DNA of 64,000 bases. Source: Sarcocystis neurona (lineage: Eukaryota; Apicomplexa; Conoidasida; Eucoccidiorida; Sarcocystidae). Both the position numbers and the translations under genes were made by a program. Below, piece by piece: positions 50,057 through 61,400 of this stretch (within the stretch, counting starts at the first letter, position 1; each line of letters starts with the position of its first letter). Where the stretch lies: positions 1,031,211 to 1,095,210 of the forward strand of contig KL647303.1 in assembly GCA_000727475.1 (NCBI GenBank), read 5' to 3'. Under the pieces are notes generated by a model. It made no database searches. It was not told the DNA's origin and saw nothing but the letters and a program-made list of their open reading frames with translations.

Positions 50057-51079
50057 CGTCCTTCAGTCTAACAAAAAAACGGCTTTCTTTTTGTCACTTC
50101 CATGATCTCGCCTGTTTGCAGCATCAACAGAAAAGGTATTTGATATATCAGGTAGCCGTCGTATCCAGCTCTTGTCCACACAGCAGAGGGTCACACGAGA
50201 GGTATTCGTGCGGAACTGCTTGCAGCGGCGTTGTTACTGTCGATACTCATTCCTGTATCTGCTGCGTATTCTGGGACCGTGTGGGCTTATGTGTCACCCC
50301 TTTGTTCGTATTATGTGATATAGCACTCGAGAGGCTTCGGTCGGTTCTGGCAGGGGGGGACTACCCCGGAGTATCAAGATCAGTTCGTGTTTCATAGCGT
50401 CACCTCGTGGCGTCAGGACAAACGATGCTTCCTCTCTCTTCTGTCCTGCGGTCCGTATGCACAGGAGGTAGAGCATGTTCGTTTGCTGGTGAAGTACTCC
50501 GAATGTCTGGGAGACGACGCAGGCGAAAGGGGATGAATCCCTAATCTCTCCGTGGAAAAGATGCTCGACTGCAGTTAGGGGCGTTCTCCGAAAAGATGCC
50601 GAAGCAAAAGGAAGCAATACGCATCGGTAGGTAAAATGCGGAGTTAATGTGTTCACATGTAGCGCGACCGCGGCACATTGCCACCGATGAGGGGCCCCCT
50701 ACAAAAAGCATGCCGGCACTGGATGCTCTCCTTACACCTGCGTACGCTTTGTAATCCCCTCTAGTGCGAATAAGCCAAAGCAATTCATCTAATAAAAGCC
50801 CTGCACCTGTTGGTGGACGGCACGTCGTGTGGCCTCCTGTGGGAAGTTGTGGGCACTTTCTCTTCGCCCGCCATGCGAACCTCGATCAACTGAGACAACG
50901 CAGAGAACCGCTACTCACGAGCCTTCCGTTTTCAAGCACCTTCTTGATTCATGCTGTATTCGGTGAAGAACCTTCACAGACGAGGTGCACTGGGGAGATT
51001 CTGTTCGCAGTTGACGAAAGGCAGTAATGCATTAGCGAAATTGCAATGCGCTGGATACGCGCGGCTCCAGTATTCTATC

Positions 51080-51290
51080 AGGAACAGGGTCTTTAGGATA
51101 TTCGGTAAACGTCTTCGTAGTTCGAGGCAGTAGCTAAACCCCATGTGAGGCCGGCAGTGGTGCAGGCTTAGATGGTAAAATAGATGTGGTAAAAACAGAA
51201 TCCTCATCGCATTCGGTAAACGTCTTCCTGCTACAAGGTAGTGGCTAATTTATCTGTGGTCCGCAACGGTGCAGACTTACAAGGGTAAAG
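51080..51290. repeat. Direct duplication, 111-bp period
   Basis: ttcggtaaacgtcttc at 51101 recurs at 51212. Each copy is followed by a g(t/c)agt-gctaa block and then g-c-g-ggtgca-actta. Preceding bases (aacag-tctt / aacagaatcct) also match, so the unit is longer than the best core. Confidence 0.65.
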
Positions 51291-51482
51291 TAGCAGCTTG
51301 GTACCTCTCGATCACTTCGTCGTTAGTCCAGGAAGTGCGCCCTTGCTTGACGCCAAGGCGGTATCTACAAGTCTTGAAGGTGCCACTGTTACTCGATTTC
51401 AAGGTTGGTAGCATCTACCGCAGAAGACCTGCTGGCAACTACAGGCTCGTCATTCTACTTGCAGAACAAATACCGTCTTCCC

Positions 51483-51603
51483 TCTACGATCAAGCTGCAG
51501 TAACTCTCGGCAAAATCTCTGTTCTGCTGGCATAAAAGCAGTACTGCCCTCTCTCTGCTGTCAAGCCGTAGTAACTCTCGGCAGGGCCTCTTTTTTCTGG
51601 AAT
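51483..51603. repeat. Diverged direct duplication, about 73-bp period
   Basis: gtaactctcggcaaaatctc followed by tgttctgctgg recurs as gtaactctcggcagggcctc followed by ttttttctgg. Each is preceded by a ccctct-c-g-tcaagc block. Confidence 0.6.
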
Positions 51604-52009
51604 AGTTTGGTGTCCCACCACACTGGATTTTAGCCGGGAAAGTCGAAGTCACACGTTGCCCTCCAGCAAATTCAGTAGTCCCCCTTAGCTTTCTGAGCCT
51701 ACGGGCAGAAAGCATGTCACGAAGTGCTGCGCACTTCCTCCGCCCGGCCCTCGAGCCCCCCGCTTCTGGACTGTATGCCCTGCGGGATCTTCAGCTTGGC
51801 CGTGACGTATTCCGTATAAGACCATGGCGCTCCGTAATCTTAGTCTGTTCTCTACTGAGAGGAAATCTTACCGCCTTGGGGCGCCCTCCTCCAGCGGAAA
51901 TCAACCTAATTTGCCTTCGCGTCAATCGGTGGTTGGATCGGCGAAGCGGAGCACTTACTCCGGCTTCACGAAGGCGGAACCTGGACCCGCTGCTGGTATG
52001 ACGTGGATG

Positions 52010-52105
52010 CACATTATTGTGTGAACCGGCAGAACGCATTCTATTGCGCTGTTCATACACATTATTGTCTTAACCGGCAGAACGCATTTTACTGCGCTGT
52101 TCGTA
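52010..52105. repeat. Two tandem 48-bp units upstream of gene B
   Basis: Unit 1 begins cacattattgtgtgaaccgg at 52010, unit 2 cacattattgtcttaaccgg at 52058. Both continue cagaacgcatt, act/att-gcgctgttc. Only about five changes between copies. Ends about 370 bp upstream of the gene B start codon. Confidence 0.8.
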
Positions 52106-52477
52106 ATTAGAACGCCTTGATGTGGTGCCTGAAACACTTGGAGCCTAACCCTGTTTCAGTCCCCTGGCGTGCCTAGGAATTCCTTATATCGTCTCATTGC
52201 GGCGCCGGCCGCCGTAGGCATGAAGGTGGACATGTTTACTTGGAACAGCAGAAATTGTGCTACACTATAGTTGCAGGCTCAGTCACAATGCGCTAGTAGG
52301 TGCACTGTCGAAGCAGCGCCTCCTGTTTTCCGCAATTTGTGTGTTTTTAAATGATATTTCGGTACGCGCACAGCTGGCTGTCAAGCTGCACTGCATCAGG
52401 GGCCGCCTGAGCGTTCTACGGAAGCAAACACGGGCAGCAACCCCTTTTTCACATACGGTTGCTAATGGTAATGAACA

Positions 52478-55400
52478 ATGGCGAGACGCCAACGGTCCAA
52501 ATCATTGCGGACGGTAGCTGACATTGACTCACCCTCGACTATAGCGACGGATCACAACAATACAGCTTTTTTGGATGCTACTGAGAGTTTGTCCCTTGCT
52601 GCGTTTCCAGACTCTCAAGACTGGGAGGCCACACAGCGTCTTCTCAGGCGAGCGCACCGTCGGACGATGTGCCCGACCTGGAGACTGACGGCACTTCTTT
52701 TCGTATACGTTGCTTTCGAAGGAGGAAGGATAATTTACCACACCACTATGCAACAGTGGTCGGAGGAAGCAATCCTGCATATTGAAAAGGAGACAATGCT
52801 GTTGCATGAATTCGCAGATGCATTTTACGGCCTTGTGGAGCGGATGACACCCGAGACGTGCTTTCTTAATTTTATGGACAAATATCCAGACCCAAATACA
52901 TTTAATGTTAGCCGAGAAGAGATCCGCGCAATGGTACAGGGTTTTGTTCCTTCGCTCTGCAACTTTGAAAAGGACCTGTACTTTTTTGAAGAACAACGTG
53001 TACAGCTTCCAGACGAAGCGCCTCCCTCTGATCTCGTGAAGGTCATTTACAATTGTGGAGAGCATTTTGCAAGTCTCCTCAAGCGCATAAATACCAAATT
53101 TGTGGACCAAGTGTACAACTACACCATCGTTAAGATCAGCATGGTTGACTTGCTAGCTCCCCTGCTGGAAGCCCCAGAAATAACGCCTCATGTATTCTGC
53201 GACCTTGACTTTACTCCGTACGACATTTCTGTATGTCACATGCAGCTTGTGAAACTTGAAGAGCTCCAGCACAACTTGACCGGTAAGGGCGCTGACTGAC
53301 TGTTTGTAAGCAAAGTGGTGCGCACTGTTGCGCATTTTGTTCTATGGTCCACGCTCGCATCTTTGTGTGTAGTTGGATCACACACGTGGTCACAATGTTA
53401 TGAGGTTGGCATGTCGCAGAGGCTAACATAATCATGATTGAGTGCTCTTTCCGTCTCTGCGTCACAGAATACCTGGGGAGAGCATGGCATCTTCGGTCCC
53501 CTCTGATAGCGTTAGCCATAATGCTCGTTCTGTCCAGCCTATTCTGGTTCCGCCGAAATGCCTTCACTCGCGTTTTTCATAAGCGATTCGAAGGCCTCTG
53601 GGGAATGCTCCAACAGATAGATCAGGTAGGGTTCACAGAACGTGCTGTGAGACAAAAGCTGTAAATATTCAGTGGATACCTAATGCTACAGTTTGCTTTT
53701 TTTGTTGTTACCTAGATTTGCTTGTATTGCACTTTCGAGAAGATAATCCCGTTCGTTAGCAACGAGGACTCCGATCCCTTAGGCGTCGTGCCACCTCATA
53801 TACAGTTCCAGGTCAATACACTGAGCGTTCGGTCGAAGCGATTTTGCTTGCACCGTAGGTTCTTCAGCGGCGCCTTGAAAACTTGGTCGTCATCATGCAG
53901 TGTGCTATAGAAGAGCGGCTGATTGGACGCTTAAAAGTTGTCAGCGGAATCCAGAGTCTTCTACTGTCGTCTCACTCTCCCGTAAGTGTGGCGGGCCCAC
54001 GGAGCTGTCGACACCATAGTAACTACGACCTTGTACGGAGGTGAGACCACTGCTGCAAGGTATGCAGGAGAACTGTTGTCAATCCTTTTCAAGCACATTT
54101 CTTTTCTGCATGCATGAGCAGAATGTCACAAGACAGTTCTACAGGATCATGGAAAATTGCGTCTTTCACCTTCTCGACGACCTCCATCTCGCCTCGCAGT
54201 ACATAAAGCTGGAAATGCAGTCTTCTTCCGACAGCCGCGAAATGGTGAATTTGCGGATGCTTCTGGACGGCTGCCTCCAAGTATACATGAAAGAGATCAA
54301 AGCAAAAGGTAGCGTCGACCACAGGTTGCTTAATGGAGCCGACACACAATCAAGAGTACCGGTTTGCCAGCTGCCCGCCATGCTGGATAAGGGTATGCTT
54401 CAGCTGTCAGCAAAGCGTCGTTTCGGACTACGTGGTTACCTTCAATCATGGTGCGTGTCCAGTTCCTTCCACAGGTGCATGCTGTCACTGTGGTGCTTCT
54501 GACTACGCTTAGGGATCTGCCTTCAATGTCAGTATGCTAACGTTGTTCCGACGTCAGTAGCGATAGAGAAGTTGAGGCTGCGAACGGCATTATTATGCGT
54601 TGTCAAGTTCGCTCTGGTCGAAAACGACGTGTCTGAGGTCGAAATTCGGCTGACGTCAAGAAAAGTCTCGGTAACTAAGAACCAGACGGCGACACAAACG
54701 CCTGATACAGAAAAAAGAGTTGATCTCAAATATTTTGACATACAGGTAGGCTTTTCCAACCGCTTCACCATTGCGATTTTCTTCGAAACGTCCGTGCCCA
54801 CCTTCATTGTTGAAAATACGAGCTGCTTTCTTCGCCCCTGGAAGCACACATGGGATGCTTTGCACGTGTTACCGGACACAACGGGCGTGTGCGGTGCCTG
54901 GTGCTACTGGTTGGGCGCCCCTAGTTGGTTTCCGATAAGCAGTTGGATACCTGCAGAGACGTACTTCACCCGATGATAGCTTTGTCTGACCAAATTTAGC
55001 CAAGTCGAGATCTGCACTGTGATGTAGCCTTCCTGCACAGGCGTCCTCTTTGTAGACACATGCATGAGCGCCGCGCGCATACAAAGTCGGTGCAATGCTT
55101 GTGCGGTGTCCTGTTAGATTGCTCTGAGGTGCAAGACGCAACAGGATTTTATCCTGGATCAAGCAGAACTTCTGGACTCTGCAAACTTGCGCGTGAGGAG
55201 AGGCAAAGGCATCGGGCTTATTTACGCAAAAAAGGCTCTGAAGGAAATGAACGGGGATTTTCAAATCAACACCGCTGTCAGTGGCTACGTGACGTATGAT
55301 CTTACCTTTCAGGCTATGGGGCGATTTCACGTACGTATATCCCGCTTTCAACGGTACAGAAAGAGTGGACGAGACAATCTGCTGTGCGTACTTGGAAAGG

Positions 55401-58400
55401 CGTAACAGAGTGCACGTACTCTGCGCGTGTTCACGTCGCATGTTGTCCGCAGCATTTTTGAGCTGCGCACAACATAAGTGGCAACACACGACCACTTTAC
55501 AGCGTTCCTGAGACTGAAAACTACAACCAACATGCACACGCGATTCGTACAGGTGAAGGACTTCCACCCTGTTTTTGGAGCAATAAAAGCACCAATCGCA
55601 CTGACGATGAACGTGCACCACTTGAAGGGGATCCAGCAGCTCACTGCTGCCGCTGAACTGGTGGGAGTCAAGTTGATACACACGTCTACGATTTCAGAAC
55701 TGACGGAACACATGATATCTAATCGGGGCCACCGACTGCTGGCGGTTTTCTTTCACGATAACACCGGCACGGTTGCGCGTCAGCTCGGCGCCGCGTTGCC
55801 AGCAGTATCACGGAGTATCCCTCTTGTTGAAGTAGTTGAAGAAGGAGATATTCGGCGTTCGGAGAACACGGAGGGAAAGCTGTGTCCACGTGAAGTGGAG
55901 GAGTGCGCTCCGGAAGTGTTGATTGACCTGAGAGGAAGTGGATCCATTAGAGGTACGCGGTGAGTTTCTTCCGTAAAGTAGTACAGGCCTTCAGGCACCG
56001 TCTGTCCCTTTGTACTTCTGTAAAGATTCGTATATATATATATATATGTGTATGTATACTATAACATAAACCTTGTAGGAGTAGCTGCACTTCAGCTGGG
56101 AGAAAGACGAAATCCATCTCTAATACCACGTTGACGACACAGGTGGGAGGAGCTGTTACGACAGACCTCTTTAGATGGAAACCAGTGACTGCCGGTTTTA
56201 CCGTCTCTCGTATGTAGACGTGCTAATCGTCGTGTTGAAACAAACAGAACGCGATATTTCCAAGTGCGTTTGGGTGTTCTGCGGCCACTTGCATCACAGT
56301 AAAGCATCTGTCAATTCAATGTTCTACCTCCAGCATTAGGCCTGCTCAAACGGGCTTCTTTCCGGTGTGTGTTTGCACTCTGCGGCCGCCTGTAAAGCAT
56401 GCGTTTCCAGTTGTTGAGGTAAGGTCGCGGAAGGGTTCGTGGACCGTTATCTCCTTGCAGCGTCCAGTCATCGTTGCTACAGGTGCTCGAGGGTTCCAGC
56501 CGTGTCGCTTCGCCGTCAGTGAGGAGCCACTGATGTTCTCCGATGCGATGACAGCTATGGCTATTGGCGCGTCCTCGCTTGTCGGTCGTACGAAGATGAA
56601 AGGCCATTCTGCTGAGTTTCTGCGCAAGCTATCCTACGGAAGGCGGTCACTTTGGGAAGGGCTTATTGATTCGTTCAATAAAACAGGAGCCAGATCCAGC
56701 GTAAGCTTTAAATTCCTCTGTATTTGTCGAACTAGAACACAGGAGAATGTGGCATGTCTCAGAGGGCAAGGAAACCAATTAACCCCCGCAAGCTACGTGA
56801 AATTTTGTAGCAAAGACACAGACGTCGTTGCTGCCACTGGTGTAAAACGCGGCCAGCGAATTCAATGTTGGAGTTAGAGGGTTCTTATTTACGTCGATAT
56901 GAGCTGCACGGTGGAAGGGAGATATGTAGAAGAATCAGTGTCTTTGGCCTTGCGTTTCTCCCCCGGCAGACAACTGTCTCTGGTGACAGCTTGAAAGGTT
57001 CCAGGTACGACATGATTTTGAGCGGCTTTAGCGTATCTGCTGGTGTTAGGGGACATCTATAACTCACGTGACCTCAAAGCACCGAGTGAGTAGTGTTTCT
57101 TCAGGAACAGATTCAGACCTTTCCTGCACCTGGCTTGTGCAGTCGTGGTGGCTTCTCTGTTAGGGACCCCTTGCGTGCCCTGACGCAGGACTACCGCATC
57201 CTTCGCAGGCCACCAACAACGATCAACGAACGTTTCTGACTCATGAAGTGACTCTTCGTGAGTGTATAGGGGCAACGATTTGCAGCTTTGCGGAACGGGT
57301 TTGCAGAGATGAGACCGGTTCTACTCGGTCAAATATAAGGTCCGGCACGATTTCCCGTGGAAGCATTTTCAATACTTTTACTGGAACCTCTATGCAGGTA
57401 CGCGGTTCAGGAGGTCGACACCCCCTAAAAGCTGAGCTCGCAACTGCATTTACATTTAGTGGTCTTCTCACAGGAGACGTGAATACAGAAGTAAATATAT
57501 GCATGTGATATGTGTATGATGACGCATTCATTCACGCACTTTCGGCCCTATGACTCATACCAGGGGGAAGAAAGCAGTGGACACGCGAATGGGCTTTCTC
57601 TGAAACCGTAGGTGTTTACAAGCACACTGAGCTTACGCCGAGGTTGCACTGTGGCAGAAATGACTCGTAGTCCGTAATGGGACTAGGATATCGCTACTGC
57701 AGTAGATTTGCCGCAACATGGTAAGGCTGGATTATTACCGGCTTTGCGTTCGCACTGGAAGGAAACACACGTCAGTGTTGATCAGAGTGCATCGCCCTAC
57801 CACCTACCGCGCACACCAAAGAAAATTATTACAGCGTATGTGATCCTTCTTCGGGGGTTCTTTATTTACGATGAACTCTCGTACCCGCCGCAGTAAAGGC
57901 CGGTCATGTGCAGTCGCTGCTGCATCTCAGATATCGAATTACTCGAATTCTCTTACATCCATTCTTAGTCAAGATATGGAAAGAATTGCGGAGCCTACAA
58001 CGACGCGTTTTCTAGACCCCGTTGCGCATAAAGTTTTTCAAAAAGTCACCAGCGTGCCGGTGCAGATGAAACATTACGCATATTTTGTCGTGGAACGCAT
58101 TAATGAGGTCGGATTTGCTACAAACGGTGAGGCGGCAGCGGTTCGTGCTTCTGTAGCGTGCTTCGACATCCCTTCCATGCCGTGTGAGTGACAGACTCAT
58201 TCCGCATACGGCGTGTTAGTGCATTTGACCAGTGCAGGTAACGCGCATGAGCTCACTGTGACATCTGCAGCAAATTAGCAGCCGAATGTCGTTCGAACTT
58301 TGTCGTAACACAGAAGGATTTTGCACGTCAAAGAAACGCGACCTCTACATAGACTACATGCACGGTGGCACTGGTTTGTCACTATCTTCAAATTGCACGT

Positions 58401-61400
58401 GGACAACACTTGCCCTTGCTATGCAGTGCTTTGAGCAGAAGAAAATAACCATCTACGCTAACGACGAGATGTCGCACAGAGCGCAGTGCCCGTCCAAATG
58501 TATCGCGCCTCTCTGGTTGTTATCCCCGCAATGCAGTTCTCGACCTCTACAAAAACATGGTGCTTGATCAGAGGGTCCACACGCTGCCGGATCAGAAGGA
58601 CATGGGATTTTATGAGCTCTTGAAAAGTCGAGAATACATGAATGTCAATGGCCACGCAAATGAGTGTGCAGGCGAGGACGCCGGTGAAGACTACATAAGT
58701 AAATCACAAAACCTTGCAAAACCTGGCATGCAGAGCTGCACGGTTAAGTAGGAAAGTCACGTCTCTCCAGCCTTGCAGAAGGTAGTCAACGTACGCGGGA
58801 GCCCGAACCAATGGATGTCCTCGAGGATGGGTGCAGTGAACTTGTTTGACTACACCGTGCTGACTAAATACGTGTAAATGCAGAGAAGGTCTTCGGAGCT
58901 GAAATAGATCCCACGGACACACCGTCTCTTGTCAAAAAAGTTTACGAAGAACTCGACAAAGAACACGATGTGAACGTTCTGCCTGACGAAGAAAAGATTA
59001 ATGACGAGACGGAAAGCGACTCAGAACTTGACCGAGTACGAGGATAAGAAGTCCTAATTTTCTCGTATTTCTGGGGTCTGGTGCCACACCGTGACACACG
59101 GGCAGCTCTTGCCCACCTGTAGTGCATGTCTGTCTCCCACAACTCAGTATCGCCCAAAGTACATCTTCATCTTCCGCACCAAGACGATTGTGCTTTGATG
59201 TCGTTTTACAGGCCGCTCCGTATATCTGGTCGAAAGTGCCAGAGTACACGGTTCCGACGTGCGTCACACGAAGTGTTGCGAGGTGAGCTTAGCGGACCTG
59301 TAGCCCATCGAAGGCGGCTTGCACGTGCCCAGACTGTGACAGAAGGAGTACACGCCAATCTGCTTTTCCGCGTGTACCGGACAGGCTTGCACGACCACAG
59401 ACTGTGATGGAAGGAGTACACGCCAATCTGCTTTTCCACGTGTACCCGAGTGACACATTGTGGCGTGATTCGGATGTTCGTCGTGACTTCCGTCGCAGGA
59501 TGGACACTGTACTCTGCTTGACTCCTACGCCACTGACAGAAATGAGACTGAACAAATTCCGTGAGAATGTTCCCGTCATTGCTCTCGAGTTCATATTCAG
59601 TTGGGATTTTGACATTTCCTCTCTGGAACCTAACACGTCGGCAAAACTGGTGAGGACGTTTGAAGGTTCGCGTTTCGATACTGCGTGGGAAACCGGTCGA
59701 GACCTGCGTCCCCATCGTTGTCTCCCACGATTAACTTTTCCCCACAAACGTTGAGCGAGAGAGTAGGGCAGGATAGAAAGTGTTCCTGCAGTCAAGCATG
59801 ATGTCCTTCATCTGAACTCCACCAACGAGACTGCACACCAACTCTTCTCGCCTTCTCTGCTGCCCTCTACAGGCGTACGAGCTCCTTCTGTGGTGCGCAG
59901 ACAAGGCGCAGTTGAAGATTCCAAAGGAAGCGTGCCTGAAGCTTGTGTTAGCGGTCCAGCTTAACTACAATAATAATCCTTTTCATTGCTTCAACCACGC
60001 GCTTCACTCGATGCAGGTGTGGGAAACGTAAGAGCCCGTTGTCTTCAGTGCCCTGCATGCGGCCGGAGTCCGCCCACCGTGACACCACATGGTGCAAATG
60101 GTACCAGTATTGCAAGGTAACTGTGGGTGACGAAGAAGGGGGTACTTCATCTGTACCCTCTGCACGTTCGTCTGATCATTCGAACTCGTATTTCGAAGCC
60201 TCCACAGCTGAAGTCCTTGGTGCACTCTAGAGCATTGGTGATAAAAGTATAAGGGTATGCCGACTGCGCGTGGTTAAAAGCATCCCAATATATAAGTCTT
60301 CGAAGCGGTCAGGCCGTGGCTCGTGCCTCAGCGACGTTTCTGGGACAACCTTCACAATTCTACAGCAAGATGAACTCAGTGCTTCAACAGTGACCCCAAT
60401 ACGGAGCTGCACATGTTGTGTGTCGCTCTCAACAAGGAAAGGCGGTGATTTTAATATCAAAGGACCCCTCTTTTCAGCAGTGCTTCACCTACGAGGACTT
60501 GTTCATTTTAATGCTTTCAGGTAAGCTTTGTATACGCTGGCGCAACCCTGGAGTCACGTTATGTTTGCCTCTCAACGACAACGTTTGTGATGATATAGTG
60601 GCGTAGAAGAGGTTGTGCAAAAAGCTTTCCTGCGCGAGCGGCAAATCCGCTTTTCAGGATATCAGCTGAACTTTTTTTTAAAAGCCGAAGCTACACAGGA
60701 ATTTCGGGGATTTGTCTCGAAGCCTAAATTTAGCTACGCGCACATGCTGGAAGGAACATTTGAGGTGGCTTGCCTAGCGTGTAGTCACTAAACGAGCGAG
60801 CTCTGCTGCAGCGCCGAAGCAGCTCAAATCTTTCTCCAGAGCTCTCCGCGGTAGTCACTGGCCCGTTACAGGGAACTGACCTAGGTCGGGGGCCGGCAGA
60901 GAGGCGGTACCGCATGAGATAAACTTTTTACGTGTTTTGAGATATGATGTTTTGGTTACTCGGCAGCGCTGGGGCACAACGTGGGACACCCTGGAGTGAC
61001 TAACGAGTTTCTCATCAGTATGCGCTCATTCACGAGCATCTTGTTCAACGAAACTGCCGTTCTGGAGAACTACCACATTGTGCTCTTCTTGGACCTGCTA
61101 AAACATCCCGACCTAGACATACTGCAGAATTTCTCCCCAGAAGAGGTGCAGCAGGCGAGGAAACGAACAATTGAAGCTATTCTTTCAACTGATAGGGCCC
61201 AAGACACTCATCTGATGGAAACTCTGGAGGAACTGAAAAACAAGAATGACCAAGTGCCAGTCCCCTCCTCTGTGCTGGATCCAGCTATGAGGGACGCGTG
61301 CCTCATGCACGCAGGTATAATTGTCCTTCCAGATAGCAACGGCTCTATGTCGCATTCCGCTGTCCTCTCAAAGATATGTTCAATAGTCAGTATTCAGTGA

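Larger units (their letters stand above)
50057..52477. promoter_or_regulatory. Shared upstream region of divergent genes A and B
   Basis: The two paralogues start head to head, so both promoters must lie in this 2.4 kb. No gene-like ORF and no microsatellite seen. It contains short direct repeats (about 51080-51290, 51483-51603 and 52010-52105). No specific promoter element can be named. Confidence 0.45.

Noticed and set aside
56365..56877. Single 170-codon gene within gene B
   Set aside because: It is the receiver-like exons 56334-56418 and 56461-56700 with the 42-nt optional intron in frame; neighbouring exons join it on both sides.
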